Source: Dehalococcoidia bacterium
GTDB lineage: Bacteria > Chloroflexota > Dehalococcoidia > UBA2979
Length of the DNA stretch: 64,000 nucleotides
Assembly (NCBI GenBank): GCA_009379925.1
Contig: WHSU01000004.1
Coordinates: 1-64,000, forward strand
Direction: 5' to 3'
Shown here: piece by piece, positions 54,090 through 62,522 of the stretch
Layout: each line of letters begins with the position of its first letter
How positions within the stretch are numbered: position 1 is the first letter of the stretch
Translations under genes and position numbers: made by a program
The notes under the pieces: model-generated
The model's input: only the letters and a program-made list of their open reading frames with translations
Told to the model about the DNA's origin: nothing
Databases searched by the model: none

Positions 54090-55388
54090 GTGTCGCGCGG
54101 CAAGGTCAGCGCTGAGCAGGCACACCTCGACGCTAGCGCTCGCGCACTCCTGAAGGAGAACACGCGCACTGGGAGAGTCGGCGACCGCGAGTACCGTTTC
54201 TCGGTGCCGTCGCCCTCCGCGTATCCGTTCCAGTCGTTCTGGGACTCCTGCTTCCACGCCATCGTGTGGTCGCGCGTCGACGCGGAGCGGGCGCGCGATG
54301 AGTTACGTGCCCTGTTGGCGTGGCAGCGGCCGGACGGCTCGATCCCCCACGTCATCTTCTGGGACCGCCAGCGCGCGATGCGCCGCTGGTGGCATTACCT
54401 GGAGTCGCGCGACTGGCTCGTCGCACCGGGACTCCGCACCACCCTCGGTAAGCCCTACACCACCGAGATGATGCAGCCGCCGGTCATCGCACAGGCCGTC
54501 GAGCGGGTCGTCGAGGCATCCGGCGACGACGCCTTTGCGTGGGAGACGGGCCAGCGGCTGCTGGCGTACTACCGCTGGCTCGCGCGTGAGCGCGACCCCG
54601 ACGGCGACGGCCTCATCTCGATCATCGCGCCGTCCGAGTCCGGCCTGGACTTCAGCCCCGCCTACGACCCCGCGCTCGGTCTCCGCAACCCGGGCTCGAG
54701 GCGCCTGGGGCTCGCGATGCGGGGCGCCACACTGCGCAACAAGGTGATGCGCTACGACCTGCCTCGCATCTTTGCCGGGGGTGGCTTCGCGGTGGAGGAC
54801 GTGTTGGTCAACGTCATCTACATCGACGGGCTGGAAGCGCTGGAGCGGCTGCTCTTGCGCACGCGCAACGAGGCGGGCGCACACTGGGCGCGCGAGCGCT
54901 CGGCCACCTCGATGCGCGCGCTCCTCGACCGCTGCTACGACGCGGACGCCGGTACGTTCTGGAACCTGGCCGGCCGCGAGGAGCGCCCGAGCCGGGTGAA
55001 CACGGTGATCTCGCTCATGCCGCTGCTGCTCTCCCGGTTGCCCACCGGCATCGCCCGAGGGCTGGTCGAACGGCACCTGCTCAACTCCAAGCGCTTCTGG
55101 ACGACTTACCCCGTGCCCTCGGTCGCCCTCGACCAACCGGAGTATCGAGGCGACAGCATCCTGGGCGGCCGGAAGCGCATCTGGCGCGGCTCGACATGGG
55201 TGAACACGAACTGGTTCCTGGCGCAGGGCCTGCGGCGACACGGCTACCACGACGCTGCCGAGCGCATCCGATCGGCCACCCTCGAGTTGGTCGGCCGGCA
55301 CAGGTTCCGGGAGTACTACCACCCGGAGACAGGCGAGCCCGGCGGCGCCTCGGACTTCGGCTGGTCGACGCTGGCCGCCGACCTGTAG
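54090..55388 (+). CDS. GH63-like glycoside hydrolase (mannosylglycerate hydrolase/trehalase type)
   Basis: A 432-residue (alpha/alpha)6-barrel enzyme. The SFWDSCFHAIVWSRVD region, PSESGLDFSP with candidate general acid Asp187, RGSTWVNTNWFLAQGLRRHG and a C-terminal YYHPETGEPGGASDFGWS with a candidate base Glu are typical of GH63 and relatives. Substrates of the family include mannosylglycerate and glucosylglycerate (compatible solutes) and trehalose-like sugars. No signal peptide, so cytoplasmic. GTG 54090 starts 2 bases after the GNAT-like stop. Confidence 0.85.
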   Translation: MSRGKVSAEQAHLDASARALLKENTRTGRVGDREYRFSVPSPSAYPFQSFWDSCFHAIVWSRVDAERARDELRALLAWQRPDGSIPHVIFWDRQRAMRRWWHYLESRDWLVAPGLRTTLGKPYTTEMMQPPVIAQAVERVVEASGDDAFAWETGQRLLAYYRWLARERDPDGDGLISIIAPSESGLDFSPAYDPALGLRNPGSRRLGLAMRGATLRNKVMRYDLPRIFAGGGFAVEDVLVNVIYIDGLEALERLLLRTRNEAGAHWARERSATSMRALLDRCYDADAGTFWNLAGREERPSRVNTVISLMPLLLSRLPTGIARGLVERHLLNSKRFWTTYPVPSVALDQPEYRGDSILGGRKRIWRGSTWVNTNWFLAQGLRRHGYHDAAERIRSATLELVGRHRFREYYHPETGEPGGASDFGWSTLAADL

Positions 55389-55402
55389 CGCGAGGAGCGC
55401 GC

Positions 55403-55421
55403 CGTGGGCACGGCGCCCACG
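55403..55421. terminator. hairpin between convergent genes
   Basis: CGTGGGC (55403-55409), loop ACGGC, GCCCACG (55415-55421): a perfect 7-bp stem between the glycosidase stop and the RDD stop, without a T-run. Confidence 0.5.
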
Positions 55422-55435
55422 ACGGTACGCGTCGC

Positions 55436-56053
55436 TCAGCGGTCGCGGGAGTGTGGTCCCCCGGCAGTTGCCTCCGCCTCACGGTGATACACGACGTAGG
55501 TGCCCGCGATCTTGTCGTGCCAGGTCTGCCGGCGGCCGTCCCAGGCCGCCCAGAAGTAGCCGATGAGGAACGCGAGTTCGCTCACGAGCGCGCCGATCGC
55601 CCTCGCAAACCCGCGACTGGCGCCGGGCGCCTGGCCGTCCGCGGTCACGATGCGCAGTCCCACCACCCGCTTGCCGGGCGACCAACCGAGCGCGCTAAAG
55701 ACCCAGTCGTACCCGAAGCCGAACAGCTGGATGGCGAACACCACCTGGCCGACGACCGCATCGGTATCGCCGCCGGACTGCAGCGTCAGGACGAAGGCGA
55801 TGAGCTGCCCGCACATGACCTGGACGCCCAGGTCGATGGCGAAACCGCCCGCGCGGCGGTTGAAGGTCGCGAGCCGCGCATCCGGGAGCGCGCCGTCCTG
55901 CTCAGGGCGGTATGTGCGGTGGAGCACACCGCCCGAGCGATGCTCCCCGGCCGCCCCGACGGGCCGGGGGCGCAGCGAACCGTCGCCCGTCCAGCTGAGG
56001 CCGGGATGGCCCAGCGGGGCTGGGCCGCCGGTCGTCGCCTCACCGCGCTCCAT
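55436..56053 (-). CDS. RDD-family membrane protein
   Basis: A 205-residue protein: a polar N-terminal third, then the RDD core starting NRRAGGFAIDLGVQVM (the Arg/Asp pattern of the family) and three hydrophobic helices, with the conserved GWSPGKRVVGLRIV loop and a final WHDKIAGTYVV. RDD proteins are poorly characterised membrane proteins, some of which act in ion exchange or transport. ATG 56053 was chosen over a GTG two codons earlier. Confidence 0.85.
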   Translation of the reverse strand: MERGEATTGGPAPLGHPGLSWTGDGSLRPRPVGAAGEHRSGGVLHRTYRPEQDGALPDARLATFNRRAGGFAIDLGVQVMCGQLIAFVLTLQSGGDTDAVVGQVVFAIQLFGFGYDWVFSALGWSPGKRVVGLRIVTADGQAPGASRGFARAIGALVSELAFLIGYFWAAWDGRRQTWHDKIAGTYVVYHREAEATAGGPHSRDR

Positions 56054-56086
56054 GCTCACACTGTCGCCCCCAGGTGACCATCGCGC

Positions 56087-56875
56087 CTATGCGTGGATCG
56101 CGATCGCTCCGTCCACCGTCAACACCTCGGCGTCGACAAACGCCGACTCGTCCGAGGCCAGGTACACCACGGTCCCCTGCAGGTCCTGCGGCGTACCCAG
56201 CCGGCGCAGCGGGATGTACCGCTCCAGCACCGCCCGGGTCGCCTCGTCCTGCTGCGGCCCCGGTACATCATCATAGAACCCAATGCCGATCGCGTTCACG
56301 GTCACGCCCTGCCGCACCCATTCGATGCCGAGCGAGCGGGTGAACCCCAGCACTGCGCCCTGCGACGCCCCATAAATCGCGCAGTTCGGCACGCCCCGGT
56401 CCTCGAGGATGGAGACGAGCGTGATCACGCGGCCCTTGCCGCGCTGGAGCATGCGCTTGCCGACCGCGTTGGTCGCGACGAACACGCTCGTCGCGTTGTC
56501 CGCCATGTCGCTGGACCAGTCGTCGAGGGATGCCTCGGCCACCGGCTTGATCGTCGCCGCGTGGGCGGCGTTCACCAGGATGTCGATCGGCCCCACCTCC
56601 CCCTCGAGCGCTTCGACGGCAGAGTCGACGGCGGCGGGGTCGGTCAGGTCGAGGCGCTTCGCCTGGCCCTGACGGCCGGTCGACCAGCACTCGTTCAGGA
56701 TCGAGTTGGCCTGCACCTCTTCGTCCTGCGCATCGTGGAGCGTGGTCAGGGAGACGTTCGCGCCCGCCTCCGCGAGCGCGACGGCCACCGCGCGCTGGAG
56801 CGGGCCCGTGGCGCCCGTCACCAGCGCGTGCTTGCCCGAGAGGTCAAAAAACGGTGGTCGTTCGCCGTTGGTCAT
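56087..56875 (-). CDS. degenerate SDR (pair 2, subunit D)
   Basis: A 262-residue SDR-fold protein. The cofactor loop is TGATGPLQ instead of TGxxxGxG, NNAG is NAAH, and the Tyr168-x3-Lys position has Gln172, so catalysis is unlikely by the standard route. It resembles the other degenerate SDR of this cluster (58796-59590) in the FDLSGKHALV start, the GVPNCAIYGASQGAV segment and the overall spacing. It lies 64 bases after the canonical SDR of the pair. It may be a non-catalytic partner of that enzyme. Confidence 0.85.
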   Translation of the reverse strand: MTNGERPPFFDLSGKHALVTGATGPLQRAVAVALAEAGANVSLTTLHDAQDEEVQANSILNECWSTGRQGQAKRLDLTDPAAVDSAVEALEGEVGPIDILVNAAHAATIKPVAEASLDDWSSDMADNATSVFVATNAVGKRMLQRGKGRVITLVSILEDRGVPNCAIYGASQGAVLGFTRSLGIEWVRQGVTVNAIGIGFYDDVPGPQQDEATRAVLERYIPLRRLGTPQDLQGTVVYLASDESAFVDAEVLTVDGAIAIHA

Positions 56876-56938
56876 GCGTCTCTCTTCTCACTCCCCTCTG
56901 CCGCCGCGCGGAAGAGGGGTTGGCGGTGGGGGCTCGGG

Positions 56939-57739
56939 TCAGGCCTCGACGAGCGGGACGACGCCCGCGGGCGTGACGCCCGCCGCGATGGCTCCGCCAT
57001 CGATGAGCACCGTCTCGCCGGACATGTAGTCGGAGGCCTCCGAGCAGAGGTAGACCGCCAGCGGGCCGATCTCCTGGAGCCGCCCAGGCCGGCCGGCCGG
57101 CTGCTTCTCACCGATCTGGCGGATGACGGCCTCGTCGTCGGTCTTCGGGAAGAGGCCGGGCGCGATGCAGTTGGCGCGGATGTTGTCCCGCGCGTAGGTC
57201 ATCGCCAGCCCCTTCGTGAGCTGGATCACGCCGCCCTTGGCTACCGAGTACATGAAATTGTTGCGGCCGCCTCGGAAGCCCCAGCCGGAGGTGATGTTGA
57301 TGATGCGGCCACCGCCGTTGTCGAGCATGTGCGAGACGATGGCGCGCGAGCAGTAGAAGGCGGAGTCCAGGTTGCTCGCGATGCCGCTCTGCCAGTCCTC
57401 GTCTGTCAGCTCGGGCAGCGTCTTGCCGCGGCCCGACCCGCCAAGGCCGGCGTTGTTGACGAGGATGTTGATGCGGCCCATCTCGCGGATCGCGTCCTCC
57501 ACCATCGCGTTCACCTGGCTGGAGTCCGTCACGTCGGTGCCCGGCCGCCCGAAGTAGCGGCGGCCCTTCGCCGTGACCATCTCCCCCGTCTCATCGATCG
57601 GCTCGCGACGGCGTCCGACGCCCACGATGTCGCAGCCGGCATCGGCGAGCGCCAGCGCCATCTCGCGGCCGAGGCCGCTACCCGCGCCGGTGATGATGGC
57701 GGCCTGTCCGCTCAGGTCGAACTGGTCGAGGATGCTCAT
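56939..57739 (-). CDS. short-chain dehydrogenase/reductase (pair 2, subunit C)
   Basis: A 266-residue canonical SDR: TGAGSGLG, NNAG, the catalytic Ser in NITSGWG, and Tyr-Ser-Val-Ala-Lys. It shares with the SDR at 59601-60404 the TDVTDS-x-QV segment, the EIGPLAVYLCSEASDY end and a distinctive tail GVTPAGVVP that follows IDGG. Likely NAD-dependent oxidation of a 3-hydroxyacyl-CoA or cyclic alcohol. ATG 57739 precedes a ClpP-independent minus-strand operon with crotonase upstream by 60 bases. Confidence 0.93.
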   Translation of the reverse strand: MSILDQFDLSGQAAIITGAGSGLGREMALALADAGCDIVGVGRRREPIDETGEMVTAKGRRYFGRPGTDVTDSSQVNAMVEDAIREMGRINILVNNAGLGGSGRGKTLPELTDEDWQSGIASNLDSAFYCSRAIVSHMLDNGGGRIINITSGWGFRGGRNNFMYSVAKGGVIQLTKGLAMTYARDNIRANCIAPGLFPKTDDEAVIRQIGEKQPAGRPGRLQEIGPLAVYLCSEASDYMSGETVLIDGGAIAAGVTPAGVVPLVEA

Positions 57740-57799
57740 AGTCCCCTCCTGCGCCCGGGGCCAGCCACTGTGGGCGCCCGGCCATTCCGATCTCGATGC

Positions 57800-58726
57800 T
57801 TATGTCGTCGACGGCTCGCGCGGCCCCTCGGGCCAGTGTTCCTGCTGCCACGCGCGGCGCTGCTCCGGGTTGGCGAAGCGGCCATCGCGCCAGGCCAGCG
57901 CTTCCTTCAGGCCCCGCTCGCGATTGCGGCTGCGCCAGTCCTCCATGGCCGGCGAGGCGTGCATCCGCGCGTCCATCTCCGCGGCCAGCCGCTGCATCGT
58001 ACGCGCGCCCTGCAGCTCGAGCGCGAGGTTGACCGAGCGCTTGTTCCCGGCCAGCAGGTCCGGGTGGACCATCGCCATTCGGTCCGCCAGCTCCTCGACG
58101 GTCTCGCCGAGCTGGTCGCCGGGCACCGCCTTCCAGACCAGACCGATGCGCTCCGCGTCACGGCCCGAGACGAACTCGCCGGTGAGCAGCATGTACTTCG
58201 CCCACTGCGGGCCTACGTGGTACGTCCACATGTGCGCGGGCGGGCCACCCATCGCGCGTACCGGCGGGAAGCCGATCTGCGCGTCCTCGGCAGCAACGAT
58301 GATGTCGCACAACAGCACGAGGTCCGTGCCGCCGGCCACGCAGTAGCCATGCACCTGTCCGATGACCGGCTTGTGCATGTCGAAGACGGTCATGCGGTCG
58401 CGCTGGGCATCCTCCATACGCCAGACGTCGTCGTCGAAGGCCTGGCCGGTGCGGTAGACCTCCGGGTAGTCATCGCGCGTGTCGGTCTCGCCCTCGCGGC
58501 GTCTCTCTGGCGTGAGGTCGTAGCCGGCGCAGAACGAGCGCCCGGCGCCGCGGAGGATCACCGAGTGCACGCGCGTGTCCTGATCCGCGTCGAACAGCGC
58601 CGCGCGCAGCTCTTGCTGGAGGCGCCGGGAGAGCGCGTTCAGCTTCTCCGGCCGGTTCAGCGTGATGCGCGCCCGCCCGCGCTCCTTCTCGACGATCAAC
58701 GTCTCGTACCGCTGCTCATTGGTCAT
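57800..58726 (-). CDS. crotonase-family protein lacking both catalytic Glu
   Basis: A 308-residue crotonase, longer than usual by a C-terminal extension rich in Arg, Trp and Glu. It has ITLNRPEKLNALS, the oxyanion hole SFCAGYDL and the second segment CVAGGTDLVLLCDIIVA, where Glu is replaced by Asp135; the second glutamate position reads GFPPVRAMGG. So it is not a standard hydratase; isomerase, dehalogenase, decarboxylase or ring-cleaving activities also occur in this family. It sits between two SDR pairs. Confidence 0.88.
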   Translation of the reverse strand: MTNEQRYETLIVEKERGRARITLNRPEKLNALSRRLQQELRAALFDADQDTRVHSVILRGAGRSFCAGYDLTPERRREGETDTRDDYPEVYRTGQAFDDDVWRMEDAQRDRMTVFDMHKPVIGQVHGYCVAGGTDLVLLCDIIVAAEDAQIGFPPVRAMGGPPAHMWTYHVGPQWAKYMLLTGEFVSGRDAERIGLVWKAVPGDQLGETVEELADRMAMVHPDLLAGNKRSVNLALELQGARTMQRLAAEMDARMHASPAMEDWRSRNRERGLKEALAWRDGRFANPEQRRAWQQEHWPEGPREPSTT

Positions 58727-58795
58727 TGTGGGAGCCCCTCCTGCCGCTTCCGAAAGGGCGCAAGGCCTCGCGCCTCTGCCCCGATCAACATTCGT

Positions 58796-59590
58796 CTACA
58801 GGTGCTGCAGCAGCCCGCCGTCCACCGGGAAGACCTGGCCGGTGACGTAGCCGGCGCCGCTGCTTGAAAGGTAGACCGCGAGCGGGCCGACCTCGTCCGC
58901 GGTGCCGGCGCGCTTCATGATCGGGAAGCGCAGCGCGCGTTGCGACTGCTCGTCATCAGCGTCGAGCCGGTCCTGGTGCCAGTCCATCCACCCGAGCGAT
59001 ATCCCGTTGATCACGATGCCCTCGGCGGCCACTTCCTGCGAGACGGCGCGCACCAGGTTGTACACCGCGCCGTGCGCCGCCGCGTATGCCGAGGTGTTCG
59101 GCACACCTCGCTCGCCGAGCACGTGCGTCACCAGCACGATGCGCCCCCCGTCCTCGTTGCGGCGCAGCTCCGAGACCGCATGGCGCACGACAAAGTACTG
59201 CGCGCTGAAGTTGACCTGGATGGTGCGGGCTAGCTCGGTGTCGGAGATCTTCTCGATCGGCTTCGCGATGAAGAGGTCGGGCGCGCTGGCCACGATGTGG
59301 AGGCCGCCCATCTCCTTCGCGATCTGCCGCGTCGTCACCTGCACGTTCTTGCCCAACGTGACATCCATGACGTAGGCGCTGGACCAGCGCCCAAGCGCCT
59401 CGATGTCCTTCTTCACGCGTCGGGCCGCCATCACGCTCTCATCGGCGGTCAGTGAGCAGACGGCGACGTCCGCGCCGGCCTCGGCGTAGGCGCGCGCGAT
59501 TGCGGCTGCTGCCGGGTTCTCGACGCCGACGACCATGGCCTTCTTGCCGGTGAGGTCGAAGTGCGCTGCCTTCGGGTGCGTCTGGGTCAT
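58796..59590 (-). CDS. degenerate SDR (pair 1, subunit B)
   Basis: A 264-residue SDR-fold protein. The cofactor loop reads VGVENPAAAA rather than a glycine-rich motif, NNAG is replaced by ASAPD, and the Tyr169-x3-Lys position has His173. The GVPNTSAYAAAHGAV segment and the FDLTGKKAMV start match the other degenerate SDR at 56087-56875. The C-terminal GYVTGQVFPVDGG is conserved, so the fold is likely intact. ATG 59590 lies 10 bases from the canonical SDR stop, so the two are probably made together. Confidence 0.87.
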   Translation of the reverse strand: MTQTHPKAAHFDLTGKKAMVVGVENPAAAAIARAYAEAGADVAVCSLTADESVMAARRVKKDIEALGRWSSAYVMDVTLGKNVQVTTRQIAKEMGGLHIVASAPDLFIAKPIEKISDTELARTIQVNFSAQYFVVRHAVSELRRNEDGGRIVLVTHVLGERGVPNTSAYAAAHGAVYNLVRAVSQEVAAEGIVINGISLGWMDWHQDRLDADDEQSQRALRFPIMKRAGTADEVGPLAVYLSSSGAGYVTGQVFPVDGGLLQHL

Positions 59591-59600
59591 GCCGCGTCCC

Positions 59601-60404
59601 CTACCACTCGTGCTGCGGCGCGAAGCCGGTCGGCCCGACGCCTCCAGCCAGGCCGCCACCGTCGATGATGAACTCCTGGCCGGTGACGTAGCGCGAGGCC
59701 TCGGAGGCCAGGAAGACCGCGAGCGGCCCCAGCTCCCACCACTCGCCCAGCCGTCGCACCGGCACGAACGACCCGCGTTGCTGTCGGAAGGCGGCCTCCG
59801 CCTCGTCCTTCGGGGGGCGCTGCGAGACGAAGCCCGGCACGATCACGTTGGCGCGGATGCCATGGCCATAGAGCATGGTCGCCTCGGACTTCGTCAGCGA
59901 GAGCACGCCGCCCTTCGCCGTCGGGTAGGCGAAGCCGCGATTACCTCGCATGGCCGTACCCGAGGAGGTGTTGACGATCACCCCACCGTTGCCATGCGCG
60001 ACCATCTGCTTCGCCGCCGCGCGCCCGGAGTAGAAGGCCGACTTCAGGTTGACGGCCAGCACGTCCTCGAAGGCCTCGTCGGGGTACTCCCAGAACTCGG
60101 CGTCCACGCCGGCGCCTCCGCCCGCGTTCGCGAACATGCCGTCGAGCTGGCCGTACTCTCGCACGCAGGCCTCGACGAGGGCGTCGACCTGCTTCGAGTC
60201 GGTGACGTCGGTCCGAACTGAGGTCGCCGTGCCGCCGGCCTCGCGGATCAGTGCGACGGTCTCGTCCAGTTGCTCCTGCGTGCGGGCGGCGACGCAGACA
60301 CGCGCCCCCGCCTCGGCGAGCGCGAGCGCCATCGCGCGGCCCAGGCCACGGCCGCCGCCCGTGACGACGATCGCCTTGCCGTCGAGTTCGAGCGTCTCAA
60401 GCAC
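59601..60404 (-). CDS. short-chain dehydrogenase/reductase (pair 1, subunit A)
   Basis: A 267-residue canonical SDR: TGGGRGLG, ANAGGG in place of NNAG, catalytic Ser in NTSSGTA and Tyr-Pro-Thr-Ala-Lys. The tail GGGLAGGVGPTGFAP parallels that of the SDR at 56939-57739, which marks them as close paralogues. GTG 60404 has GGGGGAG about 6 bases upstream; earlier in-frame codons do not. First gene of the minus-strand cluster A-B-crotonase-C-D. Confidence 0.92.
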   Translation of the reverse strand: MLETLELDGKAIVVTGGGRGLGRAMALALAEAGARVCVAARTQEQLDETVALIREAGGTATSVRTDVTDSKQVDALVEACVREYGQLDGMFANAGGGAGVDAEFWEYPDEAFEDVLAVNLKSAFYSGRAAAKQMVAHGNGGVIVNTSSGTAMRGNRGFAYPTAKGGVLSLTKSEATMLYGHGIRANVIVPGFVSQRPPKDEAEAAFRQQRGSFVPVRRLGEWWELGPLAVFLASEASRYVTGQEFIIDGGGLAGGVGPTGFAPQHEW

Positions 60405-60486
60405 TGGGTCTCCCCCTTCGTGCGTCAGGGCTGCGCCGGGCCGGCCGGCGCGCTCAAGGCCCTGCCGCCTCGAGGCCATCGCGCCG

Positions 60487-61323
60487 CTAAAGCGCCCCTG
60501 CCGCGACGGCTACCAGGATGACCGAGCCGAGCGCGATTCTATACCAGACGAATCCCTGCAACGTGTGGCTCTGCAGGAATGCGAGGAAGAAGCGGATCAC
60601 GATTGCTCCGACGACCGCCGAGACTAGCGCGCCCGTGAGCAGCGGGGCCCACCGCAGCTCCTCGCCGTCCGCCATGGCCCCGGCGAACTGCACGAGGCCC
60701 GCCCCGAAGATGATGGGCGCGGAGAGCAGGAACGAGAACCGCGCCGCCGCCGGGCGTTCGAAGCCGAGCAGGCGCGCCGCCGACATCGTGATGCCCGACC
60801 TCGAGACACCGGGCACCAGCGCCACCGCCTGCGCAAGACCGATCAGCAACGCCGGCCCCGCCCGCATCGCGAAGATGCCGTGCATCCGAGGCCCTCGCGA
60901 GTCCGCGTAGCCGAGGACGACCGCGAACACGATCAGCATCACCGCGACAACCCACGGCTCGCGCACGTACTCCTCGATCAGGTCCTCGAACAGGACGCCG
61001 GCGATGGCTCCGGGGATCGTCCCGACGACGATCCACAGCCCGAGCTTCGAGTGCGGGGCCCACGCCTCGATGCGCGTGCCGTGCCGGCCGATGTCGGCGA
61101 CGCCGGAGCGCGCGATGGCGACCCAGTCGCGCCAGAAGTAGGCGAGCACAGCCACCATCGTGCCCACATGCACGCCGACATCGAAGGTGAGCGACGACAC
61201 GTCGTCGCCGATCAGTTCCGGGACGAGGACCAGGTGGCCGGACGAGGAGATGGGGAGAAACTCGGTGACGGCCTGGACGACCCCGAGGATGGCTGCGCGT
61301 AGGAGGTCGCCCGCGTCCGTCAC
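60487..61323 (-). CDS. uppP: undecaprenyl-diphosphatase
   Basis: A 278-residue multi-helix membrane protein of the BacA/UppP family, which recycles the lipid carrier for cell-wall synthesis. The signature GVVQAVTEFLPISSSGHLVL is at the start and the second motif PGVSRSGITM is near residue 170. About eight transmembrane helices can be traced. It is the only clear envelope-biogenesis gene of the window. ATG 61323 was chosen as the first start before the signature. Confidence 0.95.
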   Translation of the reverse strand: MTDAGDLLRAAILGVVQAVTEFLPISSSGHLVLVPELIGDDVSSLTFDVGVHVGTMVAVLAYFWRDWVAIARSGVADIGRHGTRIEAWAPHSKLGLWIVVGTIPGAIAGVLFEDLIEEYVREPWVVAVMLIVFAVVLGYADSRGPRMHGIFAMRAGPALLIGLAQAVALVPGVSRSGITMSAARLLGFERPAAARFSFLLSAPIIFGAGLVQFAGAMADGEELRWAPLLTGALVSAVVGAIVIRFFLAFLQSHTLQGFVWYRIALGSVILVAVAAGAL

Positions 61324-61393
61324 CGTGCCAGCCTACCGGCGCCCCTCGGCAGCGGCGAGCGGCTGCCGGCCCCAGCCGGTCGGCCGTACAGCC

Positions 61394-61810
61394 CTAGCGG
61401 GTGGCGTAGTCCCAGCTGGCGGTCTTCTCCGGCCGCAGCTTGATGTAGTACTGGCCGGGGCGCAGTTCGGTCGGGAGTTGGTCTTCGGCGGTGCCGCGGC
61501 GGCGCATGCCTTCGCGCGAGAGTTCCAGCCGCTCTGCCTCATCCTCTACGACCTGCGCGCTGCCCTGGAGGACGGCGCCGGCCAGGTTGCTCATGTCCGT
61601 GCCGCTGTCGATGGTGAAGCAGACCTTCGGGTCGCGGCGGATGTTGGCGAGCCGCTGTCCGCGAGCCGAGATGATGAGGTCCTCTCCGAGGACGTAGTAG
61701 CTCAGCGGGACGACGTGCGGGAACCCGTCCCGCCCGTCGGTCGCCAGCCGGCCCCAGCGAGGACCGCCCTGGATGTACTCGTAGATCCGCTCTCGGGACA
61801 TACCAGCCAA
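61394..61810 (-). CDS. pyridoxamine 5'-phosphate oxidase-fold (PPOX) protein
   Basis: A 138-residue split-barrel flavin/F420-binding protein: RWGRLATDGRDGFPHVVPLSY is the first strand pair, LIISARGQRLANIRRDPKVCF the cofactor-binding segment (split). Members reduce or bind FMN, F420 or haem. TTG 61810 is supported by a complete ribosome-binding match directly before it; an ATG three codons later is the weaker alternative. Confidence 0.85.
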   Translation of the reverse strand: MAGMSRERIYEYIQGGPRWGRLATDGRDGFPHVVPLSYYVLGEDLIISARGQRLANIRRDPKVCFTIDSGTDMSNLAGAVLQGSAQVVEDEAERLELSREGMRRRGTAEDQLPTELRPGQYYIKLRPEKTASWDYATR

Positions 61811-61821
61811 GGATCACCTCC
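61811..61821 (-). promoter_or_regulatory. full-length Shine-Dalgarno sequence deciding a TTG start
   Basis: Reading on the minus strand, GGAGGTGATCC abuts the TTG at 61810. All 11 bases are complementary to the canonical 16S rRNA 3' end GGATCACCTCC. The core GGAGG is 6 bases from the TTG, ideal spacing, which is why I prefer it over the downstream ATG. Confidence 0.7.
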
Positions 61822-61926
61822 ACTCTGGACACGGCTGAGTCGAATCGCGACGGACAAGGCCGCGCAGACAGGGCAATCCAAGGAAGCACAACCCGCGCGT
61901 GCACGGTATCGCGCTCCGACCGCGGG

Positions 61927-62436
61927 TCACCGGCGACGCGCGGCGATCGTGTGCTCCATCCACTCGCGCGCCAGCTCTCGCTGGCGACGTGGCACCTCGC
62001 GGCTCCCCATGCGGCCGATGTCCGCGAGCGTCGTCGCAGCGAGCGCCGCGCGCCACGCTTCCTCGGCCTGCCACATCGCGGCCGCGATACCGCAGACGAG
62101 CGAGTACTCGGAGGCATCGACCGCGGAGGGCCCACGGCCGCGAATCTCCGAGCAGCGGAAGGCGGGCTGACCGCCCTCGATGACCTCGACGATGTCCAGC
62201 AGCGAGATGTCAGCGGGACGCCTGCCGAGCCGGTAGCCGCCCCGCGGGCCGGAGGTCGATTCGAGGATGCCCGCTCGCCCGAGTGCCTGGAGGTGCTTCA
62301 ACAGATAGGCACGCGGCACGTCGAAGAACTCGGCGAGCGACGCACCGGTCAGCGTCTCGCCCTCGGGAAGGGATGCCAGAAACGAGCAGCAGTGGATCGC
62401 CCACTCGACGCCCTCACTCATACGCATTGCGGACAT
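61927..62436 (-). CDS. Rrf2-family transcriptional regulator
   Basis: A 169-residue winged-helix regulator: MRMSEGVEWAIHCC at the start, LTGASLAEFFDVPRAYLLKHLQ as the helix-turn-helix, then GPRGGYRLGRRPADISLLDIVE. Cys residues at FRCSEI and LVCGI in the C-terminal part could bind an FeS cluster, though the three-Cys set of IscR/NsrR is not complete. ATG 62436 has GGAG 5 bases upstream; ATGs at 62427 and 62421 are alternatives. It is divergent from the AhpD-like gene over 86 bases and probably controls it. Confidence 0.9.
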   Translation of the reverse strand: MSAMRMSEGVEWAIHCCSFLASLPEGETLTGASLAEFFDVPRAYLLKHLQALGRAGILESTSGPRGGYRLGRRPADISLLDIVEVIEGGQPAFRCSEIRGRGPSAVDASEYSLVCGIAAAMWQAEEAWRAALAATTLADIGRMGSREVPRRQRELAREWMEHTIAARRR

Positions 62437-62522
62437 CCGATCTCCACGATATGTTCCTCTCGGCCATCGTCGCGCAGCGCAGGGCGGTGGGCAATGACGT
62501 CGGCATCGAGAGGAGCCAGAGC

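Noticed and set aside
56093-58867. A 924-codon open frame on the plus strand opposite the SDR/crotonase genes
   Set aside because: It is the antisense of four well-supported minus-strand genes and its translation is Arg/His/Val-rich without domain features, as expected in high-GC DNA.
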